A stretch of 64,000 bases of DNA from CAZPBN01 sp964584935 (GCA_964584935.1 CAZPBN010000001.1:186001-250000), one strand, 5' to 3'; shown: positions 8,890 to 17,973, counted from the first letter of the stretch. Made by a program: numbers and translations. Notes: generated from the sequence alone by a model not told the origin.

Positions 8890-10197
8890 TCAACTCTTCT
8901 TCAGTTTGTTTTTTATATCATTCCACCATTTCATTCTTTTGTCTATATCCTTCTCAAATCCAAGATTTCCAGGCTTATAATATTTTCTTCCTTTTAATCT
9001 CTCCGGCAATGTCTCCATATTGGTTGTTTTTTCCACAAAATCATGGGCATAAGCGTAATCTTTTCCATATCCGGTTTTTTTCATAAGAGAGGTGACAGGA
9101 TTTCTAAGATGAAGAGGAACAGGCTCAAAAGGGCTTGACTGTACATCATTCAAGGCTTTATCCAGAGCATAATAGGCACTGTTACTTTTGGGAGAAGAAG
9201 CCAGATAGATAACAGCTTCAGCAAGGGCTAATTCGCCTTCGGGGGAACCTAAAAAATCATATGTCTCTTTGGCATTAAGAGCTATAGAAAGAGCTTGAGG
9301 GTCGGCCAGTCCTATATCCTCAATAGCCATTCGAACAATCCGCCTTGCCAGAAAAAGAGGATCTTCACCAGCAGTGACCATTCTGGCAAACCAATAAAGC
9401 GAGGCGTCCACATCACTGTTTCTCACACTCTTATGCAGTGCAGAAATCAAATTATAATGCTCTTCTCCCTTTTTATCATAAAGAAGAATCCGTTTCTGCA
9501 GGGCTTCTGTCACATCTTCCTTGGTGATCACTTTTTTTCTGGCAAGGTTAGAAGCTATTTCCAGAGTATTCAAAGCTCTGCGGGCATCACCGTTTGAATA
9601 GTCAATAATAACTTCCTCAGCTTTCTTCTCAAGTTTCAGACCTAATTTCCCAAGTCCCTTTTTTGTATCATTTAAAGCTTCTCTTATTATGCGCTTTAGA
9701 GTTTCTTTAGATAAAGGATTCAGGGATAAGACCTTTGTTCTGGAAAGAAGAGGCGCTATCACTTCAAAAGAGGGATTTTCAGTTGTGGAGCCAAAAAGAA
9801 TAATATCCCCCCTTTCCACATAAGGAAGAAAAGCCGCTTGCTGGACTTTGTTAAACCTGTGAATTTCATCTATAAATATTACAGTGGGCTTTCCATAAAG
9901 CTTCTTATGGTCTTCTGCTCTTGCCATAACTTCCTTTATTTCCTTCATGCTTGAAAGCACAGCACTGAACATAAGCCAGGGAACGTTAAAATGTTTTGCC
10001 AAAATATAGCCTAAAGTTGTTTTTCCTGAACCAGGAGGCCCCCAAAATATTATTGAAACCAGATGATCGGCTTTCACTAGTCTTGAAAGTATTTTCTTTT
10101 CACCTATTAGATGATCCTGGCCATACAATTGTTCTAGGGTTAAAGGACGCATTCTTTCTGCAAGAGGAGTGTGGGTCTTCTCTTTTTTTTCAGCCAT
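8890..10197 (-). CDS. rarA: Replication-associated recombination protein RarA (MgsA)
   Basis: A 435-residue AAA+ ATPase related to clamp loaders and RuvB that acts at stalled replication forks and binds SSB. Walker A is WGPPGSGKTT (about residues 52-61) and Walker B is VIFIDEIHRF (about 106-115). STTENPSFEV is the sensor 1 region, and the C-terminal part contains the family's oligomerisation domain with DPQALSIALNA and PLHLRNP. Length matches the family (about 420-450). Single gene, convergent with a small downstream frame. Assignment is secure. Confidence 0.95.
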   Translation of the reverse strand: MAEKKEKTHTPLAERMRPLTLEQLYGQDHLIGEKKILSRLVKADHLVSIIFWGPPGSGKTTLGYILAKHFNVPWLMFSAVLSSMKEIKEVMARAEDHKKLYGKPTVIFIDEIHRFNKVQQAAFLPYVERGDIILFGSTTENPSFEVIAPLLSRTKVLSLNPLSKETLKRIIREALNDTKKGLGKLGLKLEKKAEEVIIDYSNGDARRALNTLEIASNLARKKVITKEDVTEALQKRILLYDKKGEEHYNLISALHKSVRNSDVDASLYWFARMVTAGEDPLFLARRIVRMAIEDIGLADPQALSIALNAKETYDFLGSPEGELALAEAVIYLASSPKSNSAYYALDKALNDVQSSPFEPVPLHLRNPVTSLMKKTGYGKDYAYAHDFVEKTTNMETLPERLKGRKYYKPGNLGFEKDIDKRMKWWNDIKNKLKKS

Positions 10198-10304
10198 ATC
10201 TTTTCCGGAAATGTTCCAATATTTTTTAAATTATATCAGATATCTTGATTGAAAAGAAAATAGATCCAGACAAAAAATAAAGAACAGTTTTACATATCCT
10301 TTTA

Positions 10305-10333
10305 TTGACATTACGAACCAACTCTAATATATT
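10305..10333 (+). promoter_or_regulatory. Promoter for the GH127 gene
   Basis: A perfect -35 box TTGACA (10305-10310) is followed after 17 nt by TATATT (10328-10333). Transcription would start near 10340, leaving an untranslated leader of about 160 nt before the ATG at 10504. Confidence 0.6.
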
Positions 10334-10503
10334 TTGAGGTCCTGCGGTTCATCTGAAGCATGTTCCTTTTTTTGTGGATAAAAGAATCTTTAACAAAGAC
10401 TCCTTAGCAGGAAAATCTAAACATTTTAAACTGAAAAGCAAGGAGAGAAAGGAACAACGGAAAGGGAAAACATCCTTTTCAATTTAAAAACGTGAGGGGA
10501 AAA

Positions 10504-12501
10504 ATGAACCTTATGACACATTCCATTAGACCAATCTTCATTAAAATGACGGTCATCTTTATACTTTTATGTCCTTTATTTTATTCATGCAAGAATAAAC
10601 CTAAAAAAGATTATCCCATTCACCCAGTATCATTCACAAAAGTTGATATCAATGACAATTTCTGGCTGCCCCGCATGGAGACAAACAGAAACATAACCAT
10701 TCCATTTGCTTTCAAAAAGTGTGAACAAACAGGACGAATCCGTAATTTTTCCAAAGCAGGCAATCTCATACCCGGTGAATTCGAAGGCATTCGGTATAAT
10801 GATTCTGATGTGTATAAAATCATGGAAGGAGCTGCCTATTCGTTGAGCCTCCACAGAGATCCCGAGCTTGAACAATATATGGATGATCTCATTGAGAAAA
10901 TCGCAGCAGCTCAGGAAAAAGATGGCTATCTTTACACAACCCACACCATCGATCCTGAGAATCCCGCTCCTGGAGCTGGTGACGAACGCTGGTCTAACCT
11001 CGGCTCCAGCCATGAACTTTATAACGTCGGACATATGTATGAAGCATCAGTGGCATATTTCCAAGCAACGGGCAAACAGAATTTTTTAGATATTGCCATC
11101 AAAAACGCAAACTTTATTGCCGATACTTTTGGACCGGGCAAAAAACAGGGTTTCCCCGGTCATCAAGAAATTGAAATAGGGCTGGTTAAACTTTACCGGG
11201 TGACAGGAAACAAAGAATATCTCGATTTGGCACGATTTTTTCTTGACGTTCGCGGACCAAATCTGTTCAAAAAACAATATCCGGAATCATCTTCGTTTTC
11301 AATCTATAATCAAAATTGGTATCTTCAAGCTCATAAACCTGTCATCGAACAGAAAGAAGCAATTGGACATGCCGTTCGGGCAGCCTATATGTATTCAGGT
11401 ATGGCAGATATTGCCGCCCTAACCGGAAATAAAGATTATCTCCATGCCATTGACCGAATTTGGGAAAATGTGGTTTCTAAAAAACTGTACATAACCGGCG
11501 GAATCGGCTCAAGACACAAAGGGGAATCCTTCGGAGATAATTATGAGCTTCCCAATGCAACCGCTTATAATGAAACATGCGCAGCTATAGCCAATGTGTT
11601 CTGGAACCATAGATTATCCTTGTTACACGGGGATTCAAAATATATGGATGTTCTGGAGCTGACTCTTTACAACGGACTGATTTCAGGTATCTCTTTAAGC
11701 GGCAACAGATTTTTTTATCCTAATCCGCTGGAATCAAATGGAAAGTATAAATTCAATCAGGGAGCCACAACCAGAAAACCGTGGTTCGATTGTACCTGCT
11801 GCCCGGTCAATATAGCTCGTTTCATCCCTTCTATTCCCGGATATATCTATGCAAAAAGCAACAATTCGCTTTACATTAATTTATTTGTGGAAGGAAAAAC
11901 AACAATCACTCCAGGGAAAAATCCGGTTGCATTGATACAGAAAACAAGATTTCCTTGGAAGGGAGAAGTTCTTTTTACGATAAACCCGGAAGAACCGGAA
12001 ATATTGACAATCAACATTCGTATACCGGGATGGGCTCAAAATAAACCTGTTCCCAGTGACCTTTATACATATTTACACCGGTGCGAGGAAGATGCGATTT
12101 TCATCTTGAATTCGGACAGGATTAATCCAGAGATTAAAAACGGTTATGCTTCTATTCAAAGAAAATGGAACAAAGGAGATAAACTGAAGCTCATACTTCC
12201 CTTGCCGGTTCGCAGAGTTATTGCCCATGAAAAAGTCAATGAAAACAGAGGAAAAGTGGCAATTCAGCGAGGTCCTCTTATTTATTGTTTCGAAGGGGTT
12301 GATAATGACGGCCATGTGCTTGACCGCAAATTACCGGATAATCTCAGTTTTAAGACTGAATGGAAACCTGATCTGCTTGGCGGAATCCTCATCATAAAAG
12401 CTGTCAAACAAAACAACGAAGGATCCTTAACAGCCATCCCCTACTATGCCTGGTCTCATCGTGGAACAGGGGAAATGGCTGTCTGGCTTCCCAGGAAATA
12501 A
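10504..12501 (+). CDS. Glycoside hydrolase family 127 lipoprotein (beta-L-arabinofuranosidase type)
   Basis: A 665-residue GH127 (DUF1680) enzyme; characterised relatives release beta-L-arabinofuranose. The zinc/nucleophile residues are visible: Glu and Cys in YNETCAA (about residues 357 and 359) and the cysteine cluster DCTCCPVN (about 430-433). In the characterised bifidobacterial enzyme one of these cysteines is the nucleophile. The N-terminus is a lipoprotein signal ending FYSC, so the enzyme should be lipid-anchored outside the cytoplasm. I place the start at ATG 10504 because a GAGGGG site lies 4 nt upstream; a GTG at 10492 overlaps that site. The gene stands alone behind its own promoter. 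Substrate linkage is inferred from family only. Confidence 0.88.
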   Translation: MNLMTHSIRPIFIKMTVIFILLCPLFYSCKNKPKKDYPIHPVSFTKVDINDNFWLPRMETNRNITIPFAFKKCEQTGRIRNFSKAGNLIPGEFEGIRYNDSDVYKIMEGAAYSLSLHRDPELEQYMDDLIEKIAAAQEKDGYLYTTHTIDPENPAPGAGDERWSNLGSSHELYNVGHMYEASVAYFQATGKQNFLDIAIKNANFIADTFGPGKKQGFPGHQEIEIGLVKLYRVTGNKEYLDLARFFLDVRGPNLFKKQYPESSSFSIYNQNWYLQAHKPVIEQKEAIGHAVRAAYMYSGMADIAALTGNKDYLHAIDRIWENVVSKKLYITGGIGSRHKGESFGDNYELPNATAYNETCAAIANVFWNHRLSLLHGDSKYMDVLELTLYNGLISGISLSGNRFFYPNPLESNGKYKFNQGATTRKPWFDCTCCPVNIARFIPSIPGYIYAKSNNSLYINLFVEGKTTITPGKNPVALIQKTRFPWKGEVLFTINPEEPEILTINIRIPGWAQNKPVPSDLYTYLHRCEEDAIFILNSDRINPEIKNGYASIQRKWNKGDKLKLILPLPVRRVIAHEKVNENRGKVAIQRGPLIYCFEGVDNDGHVLDRKLPDNLSFKTEWKPDLLGGILIIKAVKQNNEGSLTAIPYYAWSHRGTGEMAVWLPRK

Positions 12502-13080
12502 AAAATTAAATCCAATTCCTCTTTTCTGTTTCTTATAGTACTTGATTCAAAAACAAATAAAGAGGGGAAAATAAAGAAAATATCAAAAACGGAATGGAAT
12601 AATAGGCAAAGTCTGGAAATCCCAAAAGCAAAGCATTGAAACTAAAGGTTAAAAAAAGAATAAAAAATAAAAGCTTCTTCTCAAAAGCAAACTGACAATA
12701 AATAAAATTTTTACATGGGGTATTAGCTCTTTATCCAATGAAAAAAAATCAAACGAAGAGTTCTTGATGTTCCCTAACATAGGAGAAGGATCCTTATTTC
12801 TTTTTCACTCATAAAGCACTTCTTTTCTTGAGATAACTCATTTTATTCCTTTTTTCCCTAAATTCAGGATATCTTTTCTCATCGCGAATATTATATTTAA
12901 ATCCCTGCTTGTCTACAATTATATTTTTAACGGAACTTCAATCATATTCCTTTCTTGACGTAGATATTTATAAATGCTAATTTTATGGACGTTCAAAGGG
13001 AGCAGCTTTGTTTATTCAGCATGTTGACTCCATCAGGAAAAATATCATAATTAGATTCAAGCTGTAGAAAATAACAAAAC
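12502..13080. other. Intergenic region of 579 nt
   Basis: AT-rich spacer between the GH127 gene and the MerR gene. The only structure seen is a membrane-protein-like open frame on the minus strand at 12533-12730, listed separately. No tRNA, terminator with a T-run, or repeat was recognised in the rest. Confidence 0.5.
12533..12730 (-). pseudogene. Membrane-protein remnant, possibly Lnt N-terminus
   Basis: A stop-to-stop frame of 65 codons on the minus strand has no usable ATG start but a protein-like hydrophobic sequence. It begins near CQFAFEKKLLFF and continues through NALLLGFPDFAYYS to two closely spaced membrane segments. The pattern of a hydrophobic helix, a GFP-x-F turn and a second helix resembles the first two helices of apolipoprotein N-acyltransferases, but similarity to other membrane families is possible. 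It ends at TAA 32 nt short of the GH127 stop. I read it as a decayed gene end; confidence is low. Confidence 0.3.
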
Positions 13081-13437
13081 ATGAATAATAATAAAACACC
13101 CCATAAAATGGTGTATAAGCTGGAGGAAGTAAGTAAAATCACTAACATTAATCCTGGAGTTATTACTAACTGGGAAAATGAATTCTATTTTCTCCATGCA
13201 GGGCAAACCGCATCGGGAGATAAAATATTTAGAAAAAAAGACCTGGACATCATCATCCGATTAAATGAATTGCTGGAAGGACAGGGACTCACTCTCGCTG
13301 GAGCTAAAAGAAAAATCGAAGAAGAATTCGGTTTTAAAACTCCGGTTCCAATTCATCCAGACCGATTGAAAAAAGTCATCCTGGAGGTTCGTGAACTCCT
13401 CCAAGAAATTTCTGACTTAATGAACCAAAATTCATGA
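13081..13437 (+). CDS. MerR-family transcriptional regulator
   Basis: A 118-residue protein with an N-terminal MerR-type winged helix (YKLEEVSKITNINPGVITNW, then an F-x-x-x-G-x-x-x-x-x-R-K region about residues 40-60). The LNELLEGQGLTLAGAKRKIEEE helix is typical of the family, followed by a short C-terminal coiled helix. It lacks the cysteine ligands of the metal sensors. This small MerR type is often found just before a tRNA-Pro gene in anaerobic bacteria, as here, 59 nt upstream of the tRNA. Target genes are unknown. Confidence 0.85.
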   Translation: MNNNKTPHKMVYKLEEVSKITNINPGVITNWENEFYFLHAGQTASGDKIFRKKDLDIIIRLNELLEGQGLTLAGAKRKIEEEFGFKTPVPIHPDRLKKVILEVRELLQEISDLMNQNS

Positions 13438-13474
13438 TAAATATCATTTTCTGATTTTTAATCACATATATTTC

Positions 13475-13483
13475 TGCTATAAT
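13475..13483 (+). promoter_or_regulatory. Extended -10 promoter for tRNA-Pro
   Basis: The sequence TGcTATAAT is an extended -10 element ending 13 nt before the tRNA 5' end. No good -35 box is present, as is usual for extended -10 promoters. Confidence 0.6.
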
Positions 13484-13496
13484 GAATTTTTTCAGT

Positions 13497-13573
13497 CGGG
13501 ACGTGGCGCAGCCTGGTAGCGCACACGCTTGGGGTGCGTGGGGTCGGCGGTTCAAATCCGCTCGTCCCGACCA
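13497..13573 (+). tRNA. tRNA-Pro (anticodon GGG)
   Basis: A 77-nt cloverleaf: acceptor stem CGGGACG/CGTCCCG, D arm GCGC..GCGC with GG in the loop, anticodon stem CACGC/GCGTG around loop TTGGGGT (anticodon GGG), T arm GGCGG TTCAAAT CCGCT with a G-T/near pairing, discriminator A and encoded CCA. Confidence 0.95.
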
Positions 13574-13626
13574 TTTTTATATATACCCTTGTTAACCCAG
13601 AATAAGGAAGGGAAAGTATTGAACAA

Positions 13627-14388
13627 TTGAAAAAAAAATCAATTCTTTTAACAAACGACGATGGATATTTTTCAGAAGGAATCAACAGTCTTTATAATTT
13701 TATAAAAAGTTTGGGAGATACTTATATAGTCGCTCCGGATAGAGAAATGAGCGCCACCTCCCTTTCTTTAACTCTTCACAATCCTCTCAGAGCTAAAAAA
13801 ATCGAGCCCCATGTTTTTGCTGTCCAAGGAACTCCTGCAGACTGCATTTATCTCGCAGTAAGAGTTCTTTTGCCCAAAAAACCGGATATGATAATCTCAG
13901 GATTCAACCATGGCCCCAATCTGGGCCAGCAGGATATATCCTATTCAGGAACAGTTGCAGCCGCTTTTCAAGGAACCTTTCTGGGAATTCCTTCCATAGC
14001 TATTTCTCTTATACGTAATCAAAAAGGAAAATTTCATTTTCAAGAATCCGGGGATATCACTCTTTCTATAGTTAAAAAATTATTAGATCATTCTCTACCT
14101 CCGGGGCTCACTCTGAACATAAATATCCCTACTCCTCCCTTCAAAGGCATAAAAATTACAAACCTTGGCATTAAAAGGTACAATCCTGAAATTATTGAAA
14201 ATAAAGATCCCAGAAAAAACCAATATTTTTGGATAGGGATGAGCAATCCCAAAGCTCAAGGTGATAAAAACAGTGATGTCCATATAATCAAAGAAGGATA
14301 CATCACCATCACTCCGTTACAGAACGATTTAACAGATTATAAAAGCATTTCATTATTACAAAAAATGTTCAAAGGAATAAAAGATTAA
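13627..14388 (+). CDS. surE: 5'/3'-nucleotidase SurE
   Basis: A 253-residue survival protein SurE that removes phosphate from nucleoside 5'- and 3'-monophosphates. The N-terminal LLTNDDGYFSEGI holds the metal-binding Asp-Asp pair; VAPDREMSA, the SGFNHGPNLGQQDISYSGTV core and later SIAIS are family motifs. Start is TTG at 13627, supported by GGAAGGGAAAG about 10 nt upstream and by the motif beginning at residue 3. It follows tRNA-Pro and overlaps the next gene (see the DedA/YqaA entry), so the two are probably translated together. Confidence 0.93.
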   Translation: MKKKSILLTNDDGYFSEGINSLYNFIKSLGDTYIVAPDREMSATSLSLTLHNPLRAKKIEPHVFAVQGTPADCIYLAVRVLLPKKPDMIISGFNHGPNLGQQDISYSGTVAAAFQGTFLGIPSIAISLIRNQKGKFHFQESGDITLSIVKKLLDHSLPPGLTLNINIPTPPFKGIKITNLGIKRYNPEIIENKDPRKNQYFWIGMSNPKAQGDKNSDVHIIKEGYITITPLQNDLTDYKSISLLQKMFKGIKD

Positions 14389-14977
14389 ATTATTAAGAAA
14401 ACTTTACGATTGGGTTCTCCACTGGGCAGATACCCCTTATGGTCCTTTGGCACTTTTCCTTCTTGCTGTTGCTGAAAGCTCCTTTTTTCCTGTCCCTCCT
14501 GATCCTTTATTGATCGCGCTTTGCTTAGGAGCTATAAAAAAATCGTGGAAGTTTGCTCTTTACACATCAATTGCTTCCTTATTAGGAGGCATGTTTGGAT
14601 ATTTGATCGGCTTAGAATTATGGGAAGTTGTTGATTCCTTCTTTTTTAAATATATACCAGGTTTTACTCCGGAAATTTTTAATAAAGTTATGATCAACTA
14701 CAATAGAAATGGGTTTCTATATGTGTTTTCAGCTGGATTCACTCCCATCCCTTACAAAGTTTTCACCATTGCCTCAGGAGTATTCAGGCTTAATTTTCTT
14801 ATGTTTATTATTGCCTCATCTCTAAGCCGTTCTCTACGATTTTTTGCTGTTGCTGCTTTGTTTCGAAAATTTGGGCCGGGAATTAAAATATTTATTGAAA
14901 AATATTTCAATCTTTTTGCTTTTATTTTCCTCTTTCTTTTGATCGGCGGATTTCTTATTATCAAATATGTTTTCTAA
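14384..14977 (+). CDS. DedA/YqaA-family membrane protein (VTT domain), probable ATT start
   Basis: An inner-membrane protein of the SNARE-associated/VTT group, with AESSFFPVPPDPLLIAL and GGMFGYLIGLELWE as hallmark motifs and 4-5 hydrophobic segments. Related DedA proteins help lipid-carrier recycling and membrane homeostasis. The first conventional start, TTG 14447, would cut off a conserved-looking N-terminus (KLLRKLYDWVLHWADTPYGP). That N-terminus is open in frame back to an ATT at 14384-14386, which overlaps the surE stop and has AAGGAA 6 nt before it. With ATT the protein is 197 residues, a usual length for this group. The ATT start is an inference; a sequencing error could explain the missing ATG. 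Confidence 0.7.
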   Translation: MKLLRKLYDWVLHWADTPYGPLALFLLAVAESSFFPVPPDPLLIALCLGAIKKSWKFALYTSIASLLGGMFGYLIGLELWEVVDSFFFKYIPGFTPEIFNKVMINYNRNGFLYVFSAGFTPIPYKVFTIASGVFRLNFLMFIIASSLSRSLRFFAVAALFRKFGPGIKIFIEKYFNLFAFIFLFLLIGGFLIIKYVF

Positions 14978-14983
14978 GCGGAG

Positions 14984-15772
14984 TCATTCAAATCTTGATT
15001 TCTGCAGTAATTTACCTATTTCTCTCAATTTGGATTGAATTTTCTTTATATTTTCAGGTCCCATCCTTAGCAGATGTTTCTGGGGATCACTCAAATTTTC
15101 CAAATCTTCATTTTTCAATTTGTATGAAATAACTTTTTTCTCCAATTCAATGTCTTTTTCTAAAACCGGAACTTCCAGTAACAGGGCAATAGCCTTAAGA
15201 AGTGTTTTCTCAAAATCTTTCTCAGGATATCCCAATTCTTTATAAGCTTCCTGAATCAATGGTTTAGCCCTTTTGTAAATTTGAACACATTTTTCTGCAT
15301 CAAGGGAAGAAAAGACATCAGCCACAATATCATACCGATTATAGCTGTCAGGAGATATATAAATTTTCTTCCCTTTTGTAATAACTTCAAAGTCTTCTTC
15401 AGGAACAAAAAAGTCAATTTGATATCGAGGGCTAATTCCGTGGGGAATGTTATCCACTGCGGCGGTAAACTTGGGTATCAAGTTTTTACTTTCAATCCAT
15501 TTATCAAATTCCTTATAAGAAGAAATGTCTTTAACTAATTTTCGAATGACCGGATCACTCTCATCAAGTTTTACTTCAATCACGTCTACGTCTTCTTCTT
15601 TAATCCTCTCTTTTTCGCCCAGCGAAGGCTCCGGGGCTTTCTTTTCTGTTTCGATAACAGGAGTTTTTTCCACATCTCTACCCCGGCTTAGAAAAAAATA
15701 GATCCCCACTCCAATTAATATTAAACAGATAAAAAGAACTCCGGTTAAGATAACCTTATTTTTTTCTTTCAT
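14984..15772 (-). CDS. DUF3014-type membrane-anchored protein
   Basis: A 262-residue protein with one N-terminal membrane helix (about residues 9-29), an acidic/Pro linker (about 30-65) and a soluble domain. The segments SPRYQIDFFVPEEDFEV, LDAEKCVQIYKRAKPLIQEAY and TLLKAIALLLEVPV fit the DUF3014 family, which has no known function. The domain should face the periplasm. A GGAGAGAAAG site precedes the ATG. It converges with the DedA gene (6 nt apart) and follows rpe by 27 nt on the same strand. Confidence 0.65.
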   Translation of the reverse strand: MKEKNKVILTGVLFICLILIGVGIYFFLSRGRDVEKTPVIETEKKAPEPSLGEKERIKEEDVDVIEVKLDESDPVIRKLVKDISSYKEFDKWIESKNLIPKFTAAVDNIPHGISPRYQIDFFVPEEDFEVITKGKKIYISPDSYNRYDIVADVFSSLDAEKCVQIYKRAKPLIQEAYKELGYPEKDFEKTLLKAIALLLEVPVLEKDIELEKKVISYKLKNEDLENLSDPQKHLLRMGPENIKKIQSKLREIGKLLQKSRFE

Positions 15773-15799
15773 ATTTTAACTTTCTCTCCTCTAAATAAA

Positions 15800-16426
15800 T
15801 CATAGGTAGCTTTTTAAAATCTCAATTTTCTTTTTGACATCATCTGATTTGATGATAAAAGAACCGGATACAAACATATTGGCACCTGCCTCATTGACAC
15901 TGCTGATTGTATCAGTACTTATTCCTCCATCGACTTCAATATCCATTTCAGGATACATCATTCTGATATCTTTTATTTTTTCAACCATCTCCGGTAAAAA
16001 TTGACTCCCGTAATATCCAGGATGAACGGTCATGACCAATACCTGATCGAGCTTCTGTAAGTAGGGAAGAATTTTTTTGATTTCAGTTTCAGGATTGATA
16101 GCTAATGCTATTTTCTTATTCAATAAAGAAACTTTTTTGATATAAGTATCCACATTGTTCAACGATTCATAATGAGCGATGATGGTATCCACTCTATCTC
16201 CATATCTCTTTATCCAATCCATGGGATTTGCTACCATTAAATGAGCTTCATAACGATATTTTTGAAGAGGAAATTTTAAATCAAAATCAAGGGAATTGGT
16301 AGGAACAAACTTTCCATCCATTATATCCAATTGAAGTAAGTTTGCATGGTCGTTGATTTTATCAAGAATTTCTTCAAGTTCATCCTGGGTTTTGGCAATA
16401 ATAGCAGGGATAATGTGCTTTTTCAT
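15800..16426 (-). CDS. rpe: Ribulose-phosphate 3-epimerase family protein
   Basis: A 208-residue TIM barrel that interconverts ribulose-5-phosphate and xylulose-5-phosphate in the pentose phosphate pathway. Active-site motifs are LQLDIMDGKFVP (Asp, metal), YEAHLMV, MTVHPGYYGSQF and DIEVDGGIS (second catalytic Asp). The protein is slightly shorter than typical Rpe (about 215-225) and its N-terminus IIPAIIAKT differs from the usual I-x-P-S-I-L, so a related sugar-phosphate epimerase is possible. Weak GGAAA site before the ATG. Confidence 0.8.
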   Translation of the reverse strand: MKKHIIPAIIAKTQDELEEILDKINDHANLLQLDIMDGKFVPTNSLDFDLKFPLQKYRYEAHLMVANPMDWIKRYGDRVDTIIAHYESLNNVDTYIKKVSLLNKKIALAINPETEIKKILPYLQKLDQVLVMTVHPGYYGSQFLPEMVEKIKDIRMMYPEMDIEVDGGISTDTISSVNEAGANMFVSGSFIIKSDDVKKKIEILKSYL

Positions 16427-16480
16427 TTTTTTGTTTCCACTTTGCTTATACCACAGGAAAATTCCGAAGTCAAAAACACA

Positions 16481-16570
16481 GAGTTATTTGGGTTAATTGT
16501 GTTTAGAGTGTTTTTTGCGTTAATCGCGTTGATAGTGTTTATTGAGTCTATCCGGTCATTTTAGTCTATC
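16481..16570. repeat. Degenerate tandem repeat, 9-nt period, ten units
   Basis: Ten consecutive 9-nt units with consensus roughly G-y-G-T-T-n-A-T-T fill most of the gap between the epimerase and the M48 protease genes. Clear examples are gggttaatt, gcgttaatc and gtgtttatt; the last three units drift. The same unit type occurs at 888-923. No flanking transposase or inverted repeat is seen. Confidence 0.8.
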
Positions 16571-16663
16571 TCACCTTTGTGTTTTTTTAGTCTATTTATT
16601 CTTTCCAGTCTTTCTGCGACCGTTGGTTTTTTTGAACTGAATTAGAGCCAAATCCACTCCCTG

Positions 16664-17791
16664 TCAATTTCTGTATTGTTCAGCCAGCTCAAGTCGTTCA
16701 CCAATAGGAGGATGGGAATAATACAGCATTTTGACCCACCATGGAGGGTAAGCATTAGACAGATTCCGGTTAGCCAATCCTGCTATAGCCTTCATAAATG
16801 CATTTTTGTCCCTGATTATTCCTAGGGAATAGAGATCAGCCTGTTTTTCAAAACATCTGGATACGGCATTGCTTAAAGGAGCAAAAAGAAAAGACGAGAT
16901 GCCCACCATCCATAGGACAAACATTGGAAATAATGTCAGGTTGTTTTTAAAGGAAGATAAAAATTCCGGAAACAATAAGTTCATAATTTTGTCCAATAAA
17001 AAAAACACAATCAGTCCTTGAAACACTCCTATAGCTATATTTTTCCATATATGCTTATGTTTATAGTGACCAACTTCATGAGCAATGATGGATTCAATTT
17101 GATGAATATCCATTTCATTCATCAAATTATCTCCTAAAACAACTCTTCTGGTTTTCCCCAGTCCGGCAAGAAAAGCATTTTCTTTCTTTGTTTGACGACT
17201 CATATCTTCTTTGAAAAAGCCTCCGCTTTTCAGTCCCTCTCGGGATAAAATTTTTTCCAAAGATTCCGTAAGCTCTTTATCCTTTATGGGAGTGTATTTA
17301 TTAAAAATGGGAAGAATGACAACCGGAAAAAGCGTAGCTAGAATAACACTCACCACAGAAAAAGCCAGTCCTGAAATAAGCCACCAGAGTTCAGAAAATA
17401 AATCCATTACCCAGAATAACAACGCTAAAACAAGAGCCATCAAAATAAAACCAACCAAAAAAGATTTTATCTGTTCCCACAACCAGGTTTTCACTGTCTG
17501 ATTGGAAAAATTCCATTTGTGTTCATGAATATATCCACTATAGAAACTAATAGGCAATCCCATTATAAATATTATCAATTGAAATACAATAATATAAATC
17601 AGAAAAGCCAAAACAACCGAATCCCCTGGATTCAAGAAAGCAACTTTCTCACTGAAACCAGCAAAATAGAAAACAATCAATACCATTAATGATACTACCG
17701 AACCTATAAGACCCAACAGGCGTTTTTCTTTTTCGTATTTTTTCGCCTCTTTCTGTCTTTTTTTATCTAACAATGGATGAATTTTTTTCAT
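16664..17791 (-). CDS. M48-family zinc metalloprotease (Ste24/HtpX-like)
   Basis: A 375-residue membrane protease. The zinc site is IIAHEVGHYKHKH, with the third ligand probably the Glu in CFEKQADLYS. About five to six hydrophobic segments surround it (residues ~28-45, 60-80, 108-130, 135-155, 245-300). The order of segments and the late SHPPIGERLELA motif match CAAX-protease Ste24-type bacterial M48 proteins. Probable role is quality control of membrane proteins. GAGG lies 10 nt before the ATG. Confidence 0.9.
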   Translation of the reverse strand: MKKIHPLLDKKRQKEAKKYEKEKRLLGLIGSVVSLMVLIVFYFAGFSEKVAFLNPGDSVVLAFLIYIIVFQLIIFIMGLPISFYSGYIHEHKWNFSNQTVKTWLWEQIKSFLVGFILMALVLALLFWVMDLFSELWWLISGLAFSVVSVILATLFPVVILPIFNKYTPIKDKELTESLEKILSREGLKSGGFFKEDMSRQTKKENAFLAGLGKTRRVVLGDNLMNEMDIHQIESIIAHEVGHYKHKHIWKNIAIGVFQGLIVFFLLDKIMNLLFPEFLSSFKNNLTLFPMFVLWMVGISSFLFAPLSNAVSRCFEKQADLYSLGIIRDKNAFMKAIAGLANRNLSNAYPPWWVKMLYYSHPPIGERLELAEQYRN

Positions 17792-17945
17792 TTACTTTTT
17801 CCTCAGTTTAATAATAATACTATATACAATATACCATCGATATCAATATCTAATATTATAGGAGTTCTTTTTGCTTTCTTAACAGGATTGTTTATAATAA
17901 TCATCCATGATAAAAAAAAAATGTAAAAACTCAATGCATTATTCA

Positions 17946-17973
17946 TTGACAGAAACCATTTCATTCTTATAAT
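17946..17973 (+). promoter_or_regulatory. Promoter for the UspA gene
   Basis: TTGACA (17946-17951), a 16-nt spacer and a consensus TATAAT (17968-17973) lie about 70 nt before the universal stress protein ATG. Confidence 0.65.

Noticed and set aside
16346..16564. 72-codon plus-strand frame
   Set aside because: Its second half is the 9-nt repeat array and the first half is antisense to the epimerase gene; no ribosome binding site.
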